Shown: piece after piece, positions 32,852 through 42,649 of the stretch
Layout: each line of letters starts with the position of its first letter
Position numbering within the stretch: the stretch's first letter is position 1
Position numbers and translations under genes: made by a program
Notes under the pieces: model-generated
What the model saw: only the letters and a program-made list of their open reading frames with translations
Database searches by the model: none
Told to the model about the DNA's origin: nothing
DNA from: Brassica napus
Lineage: Eukaryota > Streptophyta > Magnoliopsida > Brassicales > Brassicaceae
DNA: 64,000 nucleotides
Reading direction: 5' to 3'
Assembly: GCF_020379485.1 (NCBI RefSeq)
Contig: NC_063446.1
Location: 20,300,610-20,364,609 of the forward strand

Positions 32852-35800
32852 ATGACGAGTACTCCAACTCCTTCTGCGACTGGAAGACTTGTAAGTAATT
32901 TAAGTCGTCTGGAAAGTCTTCCAACTGGACGACTTAGTAGATGACTTAAATATAAGTCGTCCATTTGGAAGACTTTCCAGACGACTTAATTATAAGTCGT
33001 CTACTAAGTCGTCTGGACTTATATCGTTGTCTTTGATTATTTTGCAGACAAAAAGGATGGATATTCCAGAACTCCCCCGTAGGTTATACACATCAGGGGA
33101 AGAACCAGAAGCCCACAATAGCATTTCGTATCATACGGATAACAGCAAGTTGCATACTGCTCTTAGGAAAGCTCTTACTGATGACGAATTTGAAGAGCTC
33201 AAGGAGTCGAGTTTGGGAGTTTTCATCAAGTTCAAGGAGCAGGGATTTGGTTGGGCTTCAAGGCTGGTTCACTACATGCTCAGTTTCAAGCTGGACATTA
33301 AGAAGAAGTATGAGATGTGGTCTCTCGTTGGTCCAGAACCTTTGAGGTTTTCACTGTTAGAGTTTGAAAACCTCACTGGTCTAAACTGCGAGTACATCGA
33401 GGACCTTGAGACACCAAAATGTGACGTTACCCCAGAGATGGTTTCTTTCTGGGGGATGCTGGGAGTTCATCTGGAAGCTGGGCCAACTACTGATCAGATA
33501 ATAGCAGCACTGCAGAGATGCGGGGATTGGTCCAGGGAAGATCGCAAGCGGCTCGCGTACCTCTCCATCTTCACTGGATTCATTGAAGGGAGAAAGTTTT
33601 CAACCGCTACACGATCTACTCTGGCAAGGCTAGTGATGGATTTAGAACGGTTTGAGAATTATCCATGGGGGAGAGTCGCATTTAAGGTGCTGATGGACTC
33701 TTTGTGGAACAAAGAAATTGCTGGCTGTTACACCGTGGATGGGTTTATACAAGTTCTTCAGGTCTGGACGTACACAGCTATGCCGGAATTGGGTGCTAGT
33801 ATTGGTGGTCCCAGAGCAGACAGTCCGTCTCCACCGATACTGGCTTACGAGGGCAGCAGAGGCCGCAGATCAATGAAAGCTGCTATCTTGAGTCAGGTAT
33901 TTACTTCAATCCAAAAGACTGCGCAGACGACTTATTATAAGTCGTCTGGAAGGTCGTCCAGCTGGACGACTTATCGGACGACTTAATTAAGTCGTCTGGA
34001 AAGTCTTCCATCTGGACGACTTATTAGACGACTTATTATAAGTCGTCTGGAAAGTCTTCCATCTGGACGACTTATTAGACGACTTATTATAAGTCGTCTG
34101 GAAGGTCTTCCAGCTGGACGACATAGTAGACGACTTATAATTAAGTCGTCTATTTAGTATTTTTTTTTGAAATATCTAACTCGATTCTTCTATTTACTGC
34201 AGACCCGCGTGATCAACTTTGTTGAGAAGGACATTAGTGAAATGTGGCCAAAATGGGACTCTGAGGTTGAGGACCTGCCCGCGGAGAACATCATTAAAGT
34301 CATGTATGAGCGGAGACCGTGGAAGTGGACCATGGATTGCTGGGAAGTCACTGGTACTAAGGTCAATACAAAACCTAAGGTTGTGACTCCATCAAAGAAG
34401 GCCAAAGAGATGGTTGTGTTGGAGGAGGAGGAGGAGGAGGAGGAAGACAATCCAAGACCTCGGAAGAAAGCTCGTAAAGAGGCTCCTAAAGTGGCTAGTG
34501 AAGAGGCTAGAGAAGAGGCTAGAGGGGTGACCAGAGAGGAGTTGGAAATTATGTTCAAGGGCGTAGCTGACTGCATGAAAAAAGGGTTTAATAAGTGCAT
34601 GAGGGAGTTTAGGAAGTTGTCCGATAGATTGGAAGCTGTGGAGAAGAAGGTTGGTGTCACCAATCAGGCTACCCCTCAAGATAAACAGCCTACCCCTCTT
34701 GCCAAAGAAACCGGGGGTAGAAACAAACAGGCTACCCCTCATGCCAAAGAAACCGTGGTTAGTAACCAGCCTCCTCCTCATCAAACCAAACAGCAGCCTC
34801 CTCCTCCTCAAAAGAAACAGCCTCCTCCTCAAAAGAAACAGCCTCCTCCTCAAAAGAAACAGCCTCCTCAAATCAAAGAGGTTAGTATCAAATCCAGGGT
34901 TAACTAGTTGTCCAGACGACTGTAAAAGTTGTCTGGACGACTAGTTGACCCTGGACGACTTAAACGTAAGTTGTCTGGACGACTAGTTGACCACGGAAGA
35001 CTTAATTTTAAGTCGTCCAGGTCCAACTAGTCGTCCAGACAACTTTTGTTTAAGTCGTCCAGAGTTAACTTGTGTGCAACTTTTATTGCAGAGATGGTTG
35101 CCGGAGGATACAGCAACCGAGGCATTCTCGGTAAATAAGACCTCCAAAGAGATTGTTGCTGTCACTTCCACCGATCACCAACCGAGCCTCGCTTCCACCG
35201 ATCAACAACTGAGCCTCGCTTCCACCGAGCCAAGCGATCCAGTTTCAGAACCGAGCCTGGTTGTATTGGACAAGCGTGCAAAGAGTAAAAGAGCGAAGAA
35301 ACCTGCTCCCACTGTGAGATCTCCTTATACGGCAGAGAAAAAAAAAGATAAAGTGGGAGCCTATAATCCATTTCCGCCAGTAAACAAAGATCGGTTGAAG
35401 GAACTCGCTGATTGGTTGAAAACTGATCCGTAAGTGATTGCTTTACCCATAATAGCTTGATTTAGTCGTCCAAAACTGATTGCTTTTTTGTTTGCAGTCA
35501 TTATTTAACTAAGACCGAGGACAAACCACGTACATCACCAACAAGGTGGTACCACTTCCTCCGGACAGCCAGAGGATGGCTGGAAGACTGCGTAAGTCTT
35601 CTGCACACGATTTAAGTCGTCTACAAAGTCGTCCAAGTAGACTACTTTCCAGACGACTTATTATAAGTCGTCTGGAAAGTCGTCTACTTGGACGACCACG
35701 TAGACGACTTATATTTAAGTCGTCTGGTAACTTCTAACTTGTTATATTTAATATGCAGCATATAGATGCTTGGATTAATGTGCTAAGGCAGAGGTATCAG

Positions 35801-36466
35801 GAGAACCCACAAGCTTTCAGGAGCGAGCGAATGTGCTTCCTGGATCACAACTTTTCCCAGTCTTGGAGAGAGCAGTATCACCTCTTCAAAACATCGGAAC
35901 CTGATCACAAAGGTTTAGGAAGAGTTCTACCTGGTGGGGCGTCGTATTTTTATGACGGATCAATACCTTCATTTTGCCAATCAAACAAGAAGTGGGGGGA
36001 GGACATTGATGATATCTATGCGCCAGTGAACTTGGACGACAAGCATTGGGTTGCTATTTGGATATCGATCCCTAAGAGGCACATAGTCGTCTGGGACAGC
36101 ATACCTTCATCTAGTGTACCAGACGCATGGGATGCGATAATGGAGCCTTTTCTCCAGATGGTCCCTTATCTGCTTGTTGAGTGCGCAGCCACCGACGAAA
36201 TACGGGTCAAATACGGGTTGGAGCCATACACATATGAGAGACCGCTGAAAGGTGTACCCACGGCCAACAATGGTGATTGTGGCGTGTACACTGTAAAGTA
36301 CATTGAATGTCATGCTCTCGGTGTCTCCTTTGACCCTAAAGACTTTGCTAGGTGCAACGCAAAGAAAATGAGGGATAATATGGCGGTGGATATATGGAAG
36401 GAGCTTGTTGATCAGCATCTAAAAGAAAATGTGGATGGTGATAAGTTCGTGGGCTTGTATGATTAG
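32852..36466 (+). CDS. DUF1985 - Ulp1-like (C48) cysteine protease, six exons, intact
   Basis: Predicted exons: 32852-32890, 33048-33896, 34203-34880, 35092-35429, 35498-35591 and 35759-36466. All introns are GT-AG, the frame is kept, and the product is 901 aa. DUF1985 occupies exon 2 (WSLVGPEPLRFSLLEFENLT, RLVMDLERFENYPWGR). Exon 3 has a glutamate run, a basic patch and a PPPQKKQ repeat. Exon 6 is the Ulp1 peptidase with H in DKHWVAIW (codon 36044-36046), D in VVWDSIP (36095-36097) and C in NNGDCGVY (36278-36280), so the catalytic triad is complete. Ulp1 enzymes cleave SUMO or related conjugates; the role inside a MULE is unknown. The gene converges on the transposase gene. All introns hold the element's GTCGTC repeat. 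Confidence 0.88.
33897..34202 (+). repeat. Intron 2 array of the GTCGTC palindromic repeat (51-bp period)
   Basis: The intron is mostly a tandem array of a 51-bp unit, itself composed of GACGACTTATTATAAGTCGTC palindromes joined by GGAAAGTCTTCC. It starts within 30 bases of the donor and stops about 55 bases before the acceptor. Introns 1, 3 and 5 have shorter versions; intron 4 has one copy. Confidence 0.88.
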
Positions 36467-36540
36467 ATTAGTGTTTGTATTTGAACTTGTCTTTGTATTT
36501 GAATATATAAGTTGAACTTGTAAATATATAAGTTGTAAAT

Positions 36541-36960
36541 ATATAAGTTGTCTGGAAGATTAGTGTTTGTATTTGAACTTGTAAATATATAAGTTGTCTG
36601 GAAGAAATAAGTCGTCTGGAAGGTTTTCCAACTGGACGACTTACAAATAAGTCGTCTAGAAGGTTTGGACGACTTATTATAAGTCGTCTGGAAGGTTTTC
36701 CAACTGGACGACTTACAAATAAGTCGTCTAGAAGGTTTGGACGACTTGAAGGGATAGTAGAAGGTAGTCTAAAAATAAAATACACTTGAAGGGATAGTAG
36801 AAGGTCGTCTAAAAATAAAATACACTGGACGACTTAGTAGAAGGTCGTCTAAAAATAAAATACACTGGACGACTTAGTAGAAGGTCGTCTAAAAATAAAA
36901 TACACTGGACGACTTAGTAGAAGGTCGTCTAAAAATAAAATACACTGGACGACTAAAAAT
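36541..36960. repeat. 40-bp minisatellite and duplicated GTCGTC units between the convergent genes
   Basis: At 36761-36960 five head-to-tail units of 40 bp each contain AAGGTCGTCTAAAAATAAAA and GGACGACTTAGTAG. At 36607-36752 a 74-76-bp unit with GGAAGGTTTTCCAACTGG is duplicated. The array fills the space between the two stop codons, where both transcripts should terminate. Confidence 0.88.
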
Positions 36961-36995
36961 TTAGTCGTCTGGACGGGTAATCAAGACTGGACGAC

Positions 36996-39350
36996 TTAAA
37001 AATTTTGTGTACATTGTGGTTTCGTATGGCCAGTTTCCTTGCAGTTTGAGCATCTCCGTGCCCTGTGTTTCTTCCTGGGTTTGTGTCCTCTCATCCTAGA
37101 TAGCTCCAACCAAGATTGCCATCTTGATTTCTTCGGTCTCCCCCGACCACGCTTTAGTTCTGGAGGAAAGCATTCTCGTTCCTCAATATGTTGTGACACG
37201 ATAGGATATATATTCTCTGAGTATCCTGCATACAGATAATTCTTTGAGTACAGTGGACATACAAGTGTGGAGATATGCAAACCAGCATGTATTCCAGCAG
37301 CTATAGCATGAGAGCAAGGTATTTTCTCCACTCCATAGACACCACAATCACACTTTGCATGTTCCAAATCAACCACACAGTCCATTTTGCCACCTTTGAC
37401 AAAGAAATGCCATCCATCAATTGGTTCGACCGTCATCGTACCCGCTATCTCTTCTCGAACAGCAAGCAAGTATTCAACACCCCCGCTATGTTCAGTTGTG
37501 AGACTCAAAGCATCTTGTCTCCTTTTCCAATACCATTTTCCTAACTTCTGCCTTATGAACTCCAGCAGGAACGTAATCGGAAATCCTCTTGCTCGCTTCA
37601 GTGCGGAATTAATAGATTCAGCAATGTTGCTTGTTTTTATGTTGAACCTGTTCCCCTTACAATAAACCCTTGACCATAGCCTGACGTCGGCTTTCTCCAA
37701 ATACGTTGCAAGTTCCGGGTTTGCACTCCGTATCTCAGCCATGTACCGGTCAAAATCGTAAACCGTGTGAGCATAAGCAGCCCCTTTCACCAAGTACATG
37801 AGATGTTTCCCTTTAAACTTTTTGACAATGTTATCTTGAAGGTGATAATAACATATTCCTCGGGTTGCCCAAGGAAACACCTTATCACACGCACTTTTAA
37901 TGGCCTTGTGCCGGTCGGAGACTATCACCAGAGGCTTGTCATGAGATATACAACTAGCCAATTTTGTGAAAAACCATTCCCAAGAAGGTATATCTTCCTC
38001 ATCCACGATCCCAAAAGCCAATGGGAATATCTGAAAATTGCCATCTTGTGCGGCTGCAACTAACATAGTTCCTCCATACTTTCCACTTAGGTGAGTTCCA
38101 TCCACCACAATGACCCTTCTCTGATACTTAAAACCTTTGATAGAAGCTCCAAAAGAGAGAAATAGATACTTAAATCTTTTCATAGAATCAAGTTCTATCG
38201 CCGTGATAGAATCAGGATTTGCAATGGAGATTTGCTCGAGATATGATGCCAGACGCGAATACCCTTCTTCTGCTGATCCTCTCACCAATCTTTGTGCATA
38301 TAACAGTGCTCTGTATGAAGTGGTGTAATCAAGCGCCATGCCAAACATGTTCCTCATTGCATCAGTGATATGCTGCGGAGTTATCCCATCAATGATTCCA
38401 ACACGATCAATGAAAAGACTACCTACATACTTCGGAGTACAGTGTCTCCGCTGAGCGATTCGGTCTCCCGCTGAGCATAAATGTTTTTCCACATACTTTG
38501 TTACCCAAAACGTGTTTGTCCCATGTTTGACACTCGCTCTGACCTTCCATCCACAATAGCTAACCGGACATGTTGCCACAACGAGAGTTTTCGTTGATTT
38601 GTATAATTTGAAAGAAAACTTACCCCTCACTGCTGCCAACCGCAGCTCTGAAAGCAGAGCACCCTTGCTAACAAAACTCTGGTTGACATAGATACTGGTA
38701 CCATTCGATTTTCCTCCTTCAATAGCATTTGTCTTAGCATATGTCTTTTGGATTTCTTCAAAACAAATATTATCATCATCTTCCTCGTCCTCATCTGGAA
38801 CCTTTCCATAAAGACTGTAATCCCCACCATTCTGATCCGTTTCACCAACAATAGAATTATCAGCATCCTCCTCCCCATTTTCCTCCTCCCCATCTTCTTC
38901 CCATTCACCAGCTTCATCATTATCACCAACATCTTCTTCCCATTCACCAGCTTCATCATTATCACCAACATCTTTTTCCCATTCACCAGCTTCATCAATA
39001 TCCCTTTTCTCTGAAACCGTTTCGACCTTGCTGCGGCTTGATACACAAAGACATACTCTATGGGTTTTGAGTATCTCCAGCAAGTTTCGAACTTGTCTAT
39101 CACTTGTAACATGAATGGGAAGACTGCCTGGAGCCATCATCATTTCTGCTGGTAATGAGTAGCTAATCTCCACACTCACTGTTCTCATGTCCAGGTTATA
39201 ATCTTCTTGAGCCATTGCAACAAGTTCAGCATGTGTTGAATCTTCATTCAATAAAAACAATCTTCCTCCTTTGAGATCATCAACCACAAAATCCCAACGG
39301 AAATCTCTCAACAACCATTCTCCATACACTGCATGTAACTGAAAAATCAT
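36996..39350 (-). CDS. MULE transposase (mudrA type), intact
   Basis: The coding sequence from the ATG at 39350 is 784 codons. The longer open frame to 39485 reads through GTCGTC repeats and is rejected: a CAG acceptor lies directly before this ATG. The N-terminal part (MIFQLHAVYGEWLL) is the usual MuDR start. An acidic segment with three copies of DEAGEWEEDVGDN follows. The MULE domain has D in VIVVDGTHLSG (near 38100), D in VIVSDRHKA (near 37914) and E in SNIAESINSAL (near 37618). Then come a SWIM zinc finger (CDCGVYGVEKIPCSHA), an AT-hook-like KRGRGRPKK and a zinc knuckle CSNCKETGHTKPQC. No key residue is missing. It transposes Mutator-like elements in the nucleus with 9-bp target duplications. 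Confidence 0.94.
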   Translation of the reverse strand: MIFQLHAVYGEWLLRDFRWDFVVDDLKGGRLFLLNEDSTHAELVAMAQEDYNLDMRTVSVEISYSLPAEMMMAPGSLPIHVTSDRQVRNLLEILKTHRVCLCVSSRSKVETVSEKRDIDEAGEWEKDVGDNDEAGEWEEDVGDNDEAGEWEEDGEEENGEEDADNSIVGETDQNGGDYSLYGKVPDEDEEDDDNICFEEIQKTYAKTNAIEGGKSNGTSIYVNQSFVSKGALLSELRLAAVRGKFSFKLYKSTKTLVVATCPVSYCGWKVRASVKHGTNTFWVTKYVEKHLCSAGDRIAQRRHCTPKYVGSLFIDRVGIIDGITPQHITDAMRNMFGMALDYTTSYRALLYAQRLVRGSAEEGYSRLASYLEQISIANPDSITAIELDSMKRFKYLFLSFGASIKGFKYQRRVIVVDGTHLSGKYGGTMLVAAAQDGNFQIFPLAFGIVDEEDIPSWEWFFTKLASCISHDKPLVIVSDRHKAIKSACDKVFPWATRGICYYHLQDNIVKKFKGKHLMYLVKGAAYAHTVYDFDRYMAEIRSANPELATYLEKADVRLWSRVYCKGNRFNIKTSNIAESINSALKRARGFPITFLLEFIRQKLGKWYWKRRQDALSLTTEHSGGVEYLLAVREEIAGTMTVEPIDGWHFFVKGGKMDCVVDLEHAKCDCGVYGVEKIPCSHAIAAGIHAGLHISTLVCPLYSKNYLYAGYSENIYPIVSQHIEERECFPPELKRGRGRPKKSRWQSWLELSRMRGHKPRKKHRARRCSNCKETGHTKPQCTQNF

Positions 39351-40301
39351 CTGCAAATATTCAAAATAAAACACATTAGTAAACATAGAGAAAAGGGAAA
39401 TGAAGAAGTTCAATAAACATTGCCGCAGACGACTTAGCATTAAGTCGTCCAGAAGACTTAAAGGTAAGTCGTCTAAAGAGGTCACTTTTGCAATTGAAAA
39501 TTAAAAGGGACGACTTAATTCTAAGTCGTCCGGCTTTGTTTGTTAAAAAAAAAACTTCAGACGACTTATATATAAGTCGTCTACGAGAAACGGGCTAGTT
39601 TTGCATTTGACCGAATCGTGTCAGATCTTTGACTATTTCTGGACGACTTATAATTCAGTCGTCTCTGGGAAAGTTAAAATTTCAATATTTTATGAAAACT
39701 TGACGACTTACACGTAAGTCGTCCTAGGTTAGTTTTGTAATTGAAAAATAAAACTTGAAATTTAACTTTCTCCAGACGACTTAGATGAAAGTCGTCCAGC
39801 TAAACGACTTAATTTAAGGTCGTCCGGGATAAGCAAGGTTTGACCAGAAAATTGGGAAAAATTCTGGACGACTTTGCTTTCCCCGGACGACTTTAAATTA
39901 AGTCTTCTAGAGGGACGACTTTATATTAAGTCGTCTGGTTAAAGTTAAATTATGAAGTTTTATTTTTCAATTACAAAACTAACCTAGGACGACTTACACG
40001 TAAGTCGTCAAGTTTTCATAAAATATTGAAATTTTAACTTCCCCAGAGACGACTGAATTATAAGTCGTCCAGAAATAGTCAAAGATCTGACACGATTCGG
40101 TCAAATGCAAAACTAGCCCGTTTCTCGTAGACGACGTATATATAAGTCGTCTGAAGTGTTTTTTTTAACAAACAAAGCTGGACGACTTAATTTATGTCGT
40201 CCGTTTGACCAGAAGACTCATCAGTAAGTCTTCTACATACAGATGACTTACTAGTAAGTCTTCTACGCGAACAGATCTTGAAAAAAAATTCAAATTCGTA
40301 C
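39351..40301 (-). other. Predicted 5' intron of the transposase gene
   Basis: A donor AAG|GTACGA (GT at 40301-40300) and an acceptor TTTGCAG (ending 39351) frame a 951-base intron that directly precedes the ATG. The exon before it (about 40302-40540) has a pyrimidine-rich leader and a 12-codon upstream ORF starting ATGGGCTATGG. The intron contains the large inverted repeat. It is a splice prediction only. Confidence 0.45.
39509..40203. repeat. Large foldback: about 275-bp inverted repeat with a 147-bp loop
   Basis: The left arm (39509-39782) and the inverted right arm (39930-40203) share long identical runs, such as GAGAAACGGGCTAGTTTTGC and GACTATTTCTGGACGACTTA, with few substitutions. Each arm contains several GTCGTC palindromes. 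The spacer 39783-39929 has further copies. The structure lies between the transposase coding sequence and the right terminal repeat. Confidence 0.92.
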
Positions 40302-40870
40302 CTTAAACTAGGTGAGATGACTTCGTTTGCACACAGGGTCTTCTCCAACCACCCAGAACCTCAAACGAAAGCAACCGTAAGTCAAAACGAAAGAAATATG
40401 GCTCTGCAACCATAGCCCATATTTTGAATCAAAAGCTTGAGTTTTTTGGATGAATATAGAGAGAAAGTGAAAGAAATGTTGTTTTTAGTTCATAACAATT
40501 GAAACAGAGAGAGTGTAAAGAGATTTACGTGCATTAAAGGGCATTAAAAGCTCCAAACAGTTCGTACAAGGTTGTTGCCACTATTCATTGCAGTGGCAGT
40601 ATTGTAAATACTTGAAGAAGATGAGGTTGAGACAGTAAAGAAGCCATTTTCGAAAAAAAAAAAAAAAAAATGTTAATGGCATTTTCGTAGATAAAGTGCA
40701 GGTGTGGGGTTAAAATCTCAAAAAAAAAGGAGTCAAAAGAAAAGGTTAGTTTTCTGTTTGACTCCAAGTTTTGAGTCACTTTTGCAAAAAGCCCTTTAAT
40801 ATGGGCTCCAATTGGGTTTGAAGCTCAATAATATGGATCTTGTCTTCTCGTCCACTACCATATGTATTTA

Positions 40871-41495
40871 TTGCTGGGAATGGTACGAACCGATCGGATA
40901 AAAATGAATTGAATAAAATAAATGAGATATAGGAAGAAATGAAATAAATTCATCTTTTTCATTTTTCATCAAAATATCCACAATATTTTTCTAGTTTTAT
41001 TTATAAAAACCATAAAACATATCGTCAAATTTTTTATTCAAAAACATGTGCTACTAAAATTAATTCAAGTGAAAATTCTGGAATAATATTTATATATTTG
41101 AATTAATATTTTGATATTTAAAATAAATTAATAATATTATTAGATACCTCTTAAATTTTGTTGATGTACTATATATTCAATACTAATATACATAATTTCG
41201 TAACGGCATAATGTATAATATATATATGAATTATAGAATTTAATTGTTATTTTAAATTTCAGTATATTTTTTTTAAATGTACACTCGATACACTTCGTTC
41301 CAAACTCTTGCTGCAGACCGCCAGCTAAATATACTCTAGGGGCTAGGGCTAACACATGGTCGGTCACATTCATATTCTCGATATTTTTGATTTTACATTG
41401 TTTATCATTATTATAACCCAAAGTTGTATTTGAATAATCAAACTATTACAATCTTATAACCCATGTAATCTTTACTAAAACGATCCCACTTACCC
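40871..41495. other. Upstream region of the third HyPRP gene
   Basis: AT-rich sequence after the end of the interrupted 165-bp repeat. No gene seen. It probably contains the promoter of the gene at 41580. Confidence 0.5.
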
Positions 41496-41503
41496 TATAA
41501 ATA
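41496..41503 (+). promoter_or_regulatory. TATA box of the 41580-41969 gene
   Basis: TATAAATA, 84 bases before the ATG, matching the position in the paralogues at 9379 and 59732. Confidence 0.78.
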
Positions 41504-41579
41504 CACCCACTTAGACACTCAATTTCTTCACCAATCTCAAACATAAACAACACTCAATCTAATTTCAAGGCTAATAAAA

Positions 41580-41969
41580 ATGGCTAGTAGAAACTCTCTT
41601 GCCATTTTCCTTGCCTTGAACATACTCTTTTTCGCCCTAACTGAAGCCGCCCGCTCTGGTTGTCCACCAGGGCCATACAAACCCAAGCCTACCCCTACTG
41701 CTCCAGCAATCCAGACATGCCCAAAAGATACCGTAAAGCTTGGTGTTTGTGTGAACGCGCTTAACTTATTGAATGTCACATTAGGTGCTCCTCCAGTTAA
41801 GCCGTGTTGCAGCCTCATTGCCGGTTTGGTCGATCTAGAAGCTGCAGTTTGTCTTTGCACCGCGCTTAAAGCTAGCATTCTCGGCATCAACATTAACCTT
41901 CCAATCAACCTTAGCTTGCTTCTCAACGTTTGCAGCAGAAAGGCTCCTCGTGGCTTCCAATGCCCTTAA
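41580..41969 (+). CDS. Hybrid proline-rich protein, EARLI1/AZI1-type
   Basis: A single exon of 129 codons. The start [14 protein letters not shown] is preceded by an A-rich leader (AATAAAA). The signal peptide covers about residues 1-23. The hinge is short ([15 protein letters not shown]). The eight-cysteine domain is complete ([27 protein letters not shown]), with one extra cysteine before the hinge. It is the first of the two plus-strand members; the left three members are on the minus strand. The product is expected to be secreted or membrane-associated and lipid-transfer-like. Confidence 0.93.
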   Translation: MASRNSLAIFLALNILFFALTEAARSGCPPGPYKPKPTPTAPAIQTCPKDTVKLGVCVNALNLLNVTLGAPPVKPCCSLIAGLVDLEAAVCLCTALKASILGININLPINLSLLLNVCSRKAPRGFQCP

Positions 41970-42649
41970 TTTCTCAAACATGTCAAAATATTCCAAAAAT
42001 CTGAATTTGTTATGTTTCAAATTTGGTCGAACTTTAATTTGTGTTCCTGTATTTTTTTCTTCTCTTATTTGAATTGGTGGATGAGGATAAGAAGATCCTC
42101 ATCAACTAAAAAATGAGTCTGTTTTGTAATTTATTTCAATTGTTTGATGAATAAGATAACACTTTTCGGTGTTACATTAAATGTTTGCATCGTTTTAGTA
42201 GAACAAAACTAGAGAAGTATTTTAATTTACTAAATGTCATCAGAAAATACTAAAACACAACCTAGAAATTTTAGGATTAAATGACATTTATGACTAGACC
42301 ATGCATATTATAAGTTCTAGTTTCGGATTTGGAGACAAATTAACGTGAAACTTTTAACACATAACGACGCAACCACTAACCCGCTAACGAGATTTATTAG
42401 CTTGATGCCCCTAAAGATTTTTAGAACTATTTAGTGCCTAAAGCACATACTTTCTCTGCTTTAAGTTAATTACGGCAGCCCTGATGGAAATTAATTCGTT
42501 GCATCTACTCTCTGCTTATTGTATTTGTTCTTGGTCATGCTTACGTGAATTTCTGATAGTTCACATTACTTGAAATGAAATAAGACGAATAAGTGAACAC
42601 TAATCAGGGACTAGTTATGCATAAAAAGGAATATGTTAATTAATTAATA
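41970..42649. other. 3' flank and intergenic, no gene seen
   Basis: It contains the probable 3' untranslated region of the preceding gene (to about 42180) and AT-rich sequence up to the Helitron end. No further feature was recognised. Confidence 0.5.

Larger units (their letters stand above)
31622..40794. mobile_element. Mutator-like element carrying a mudrA-type transposase and a DUF1985-Ulp1 gene (Kaonashi/KI-MULE type)
   Basis: The element is 9173 bp long. The ends are inverted repeats sharing TGACTCAAAACTTGGAGTC (left about 31640, right inverted about 40758-40776). Outermost bases are GGG...CCC. TTTAATATG is duplicated at 31613-31621 and 40795-40803, a 9-bp target duplication. Two convergent genes fill the centre: DUF1985-Ulp1 on the plus strand and transposase on the minus strand. 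Both have uninterrupted coding sequence. Non-coding parts are crowded with AAGTCGTC/GACGACTT palindromes. Elements pairing mudrA with an Ulp1-like peptidase gene are known from Arabidopsis as KI-MULEs. Intact ends, duplication and genes suggest a potentially autonomous element. Confidence 0.93.

Noticed and set aside
33900..34160. Regular repeat-spacer look of the GTCGTC array, reminiscent of a CRISPR array
   Set aside because: It lies in an intron of a plant transposon gene; the units are internally palindromic with a 51-bp period and there are no unique spacers or cas genes.
34190..34871. Minus-strand frames opposite exon 3 of the Ulp1-like gene, including a leucine/arginine repeat protein
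   Set aside because: They mirror the PPPQKKQ and glutamate repeats of the real exon; there are no domain features or start context.
39351..39485. N-terminal extension of the MULE transposase frame
   Set aside because: It translates GTCGTC repeats (SLDDLPLSLLDD...) and is separated from the true start by a splice acceptor TTTGCAG; it is intron.
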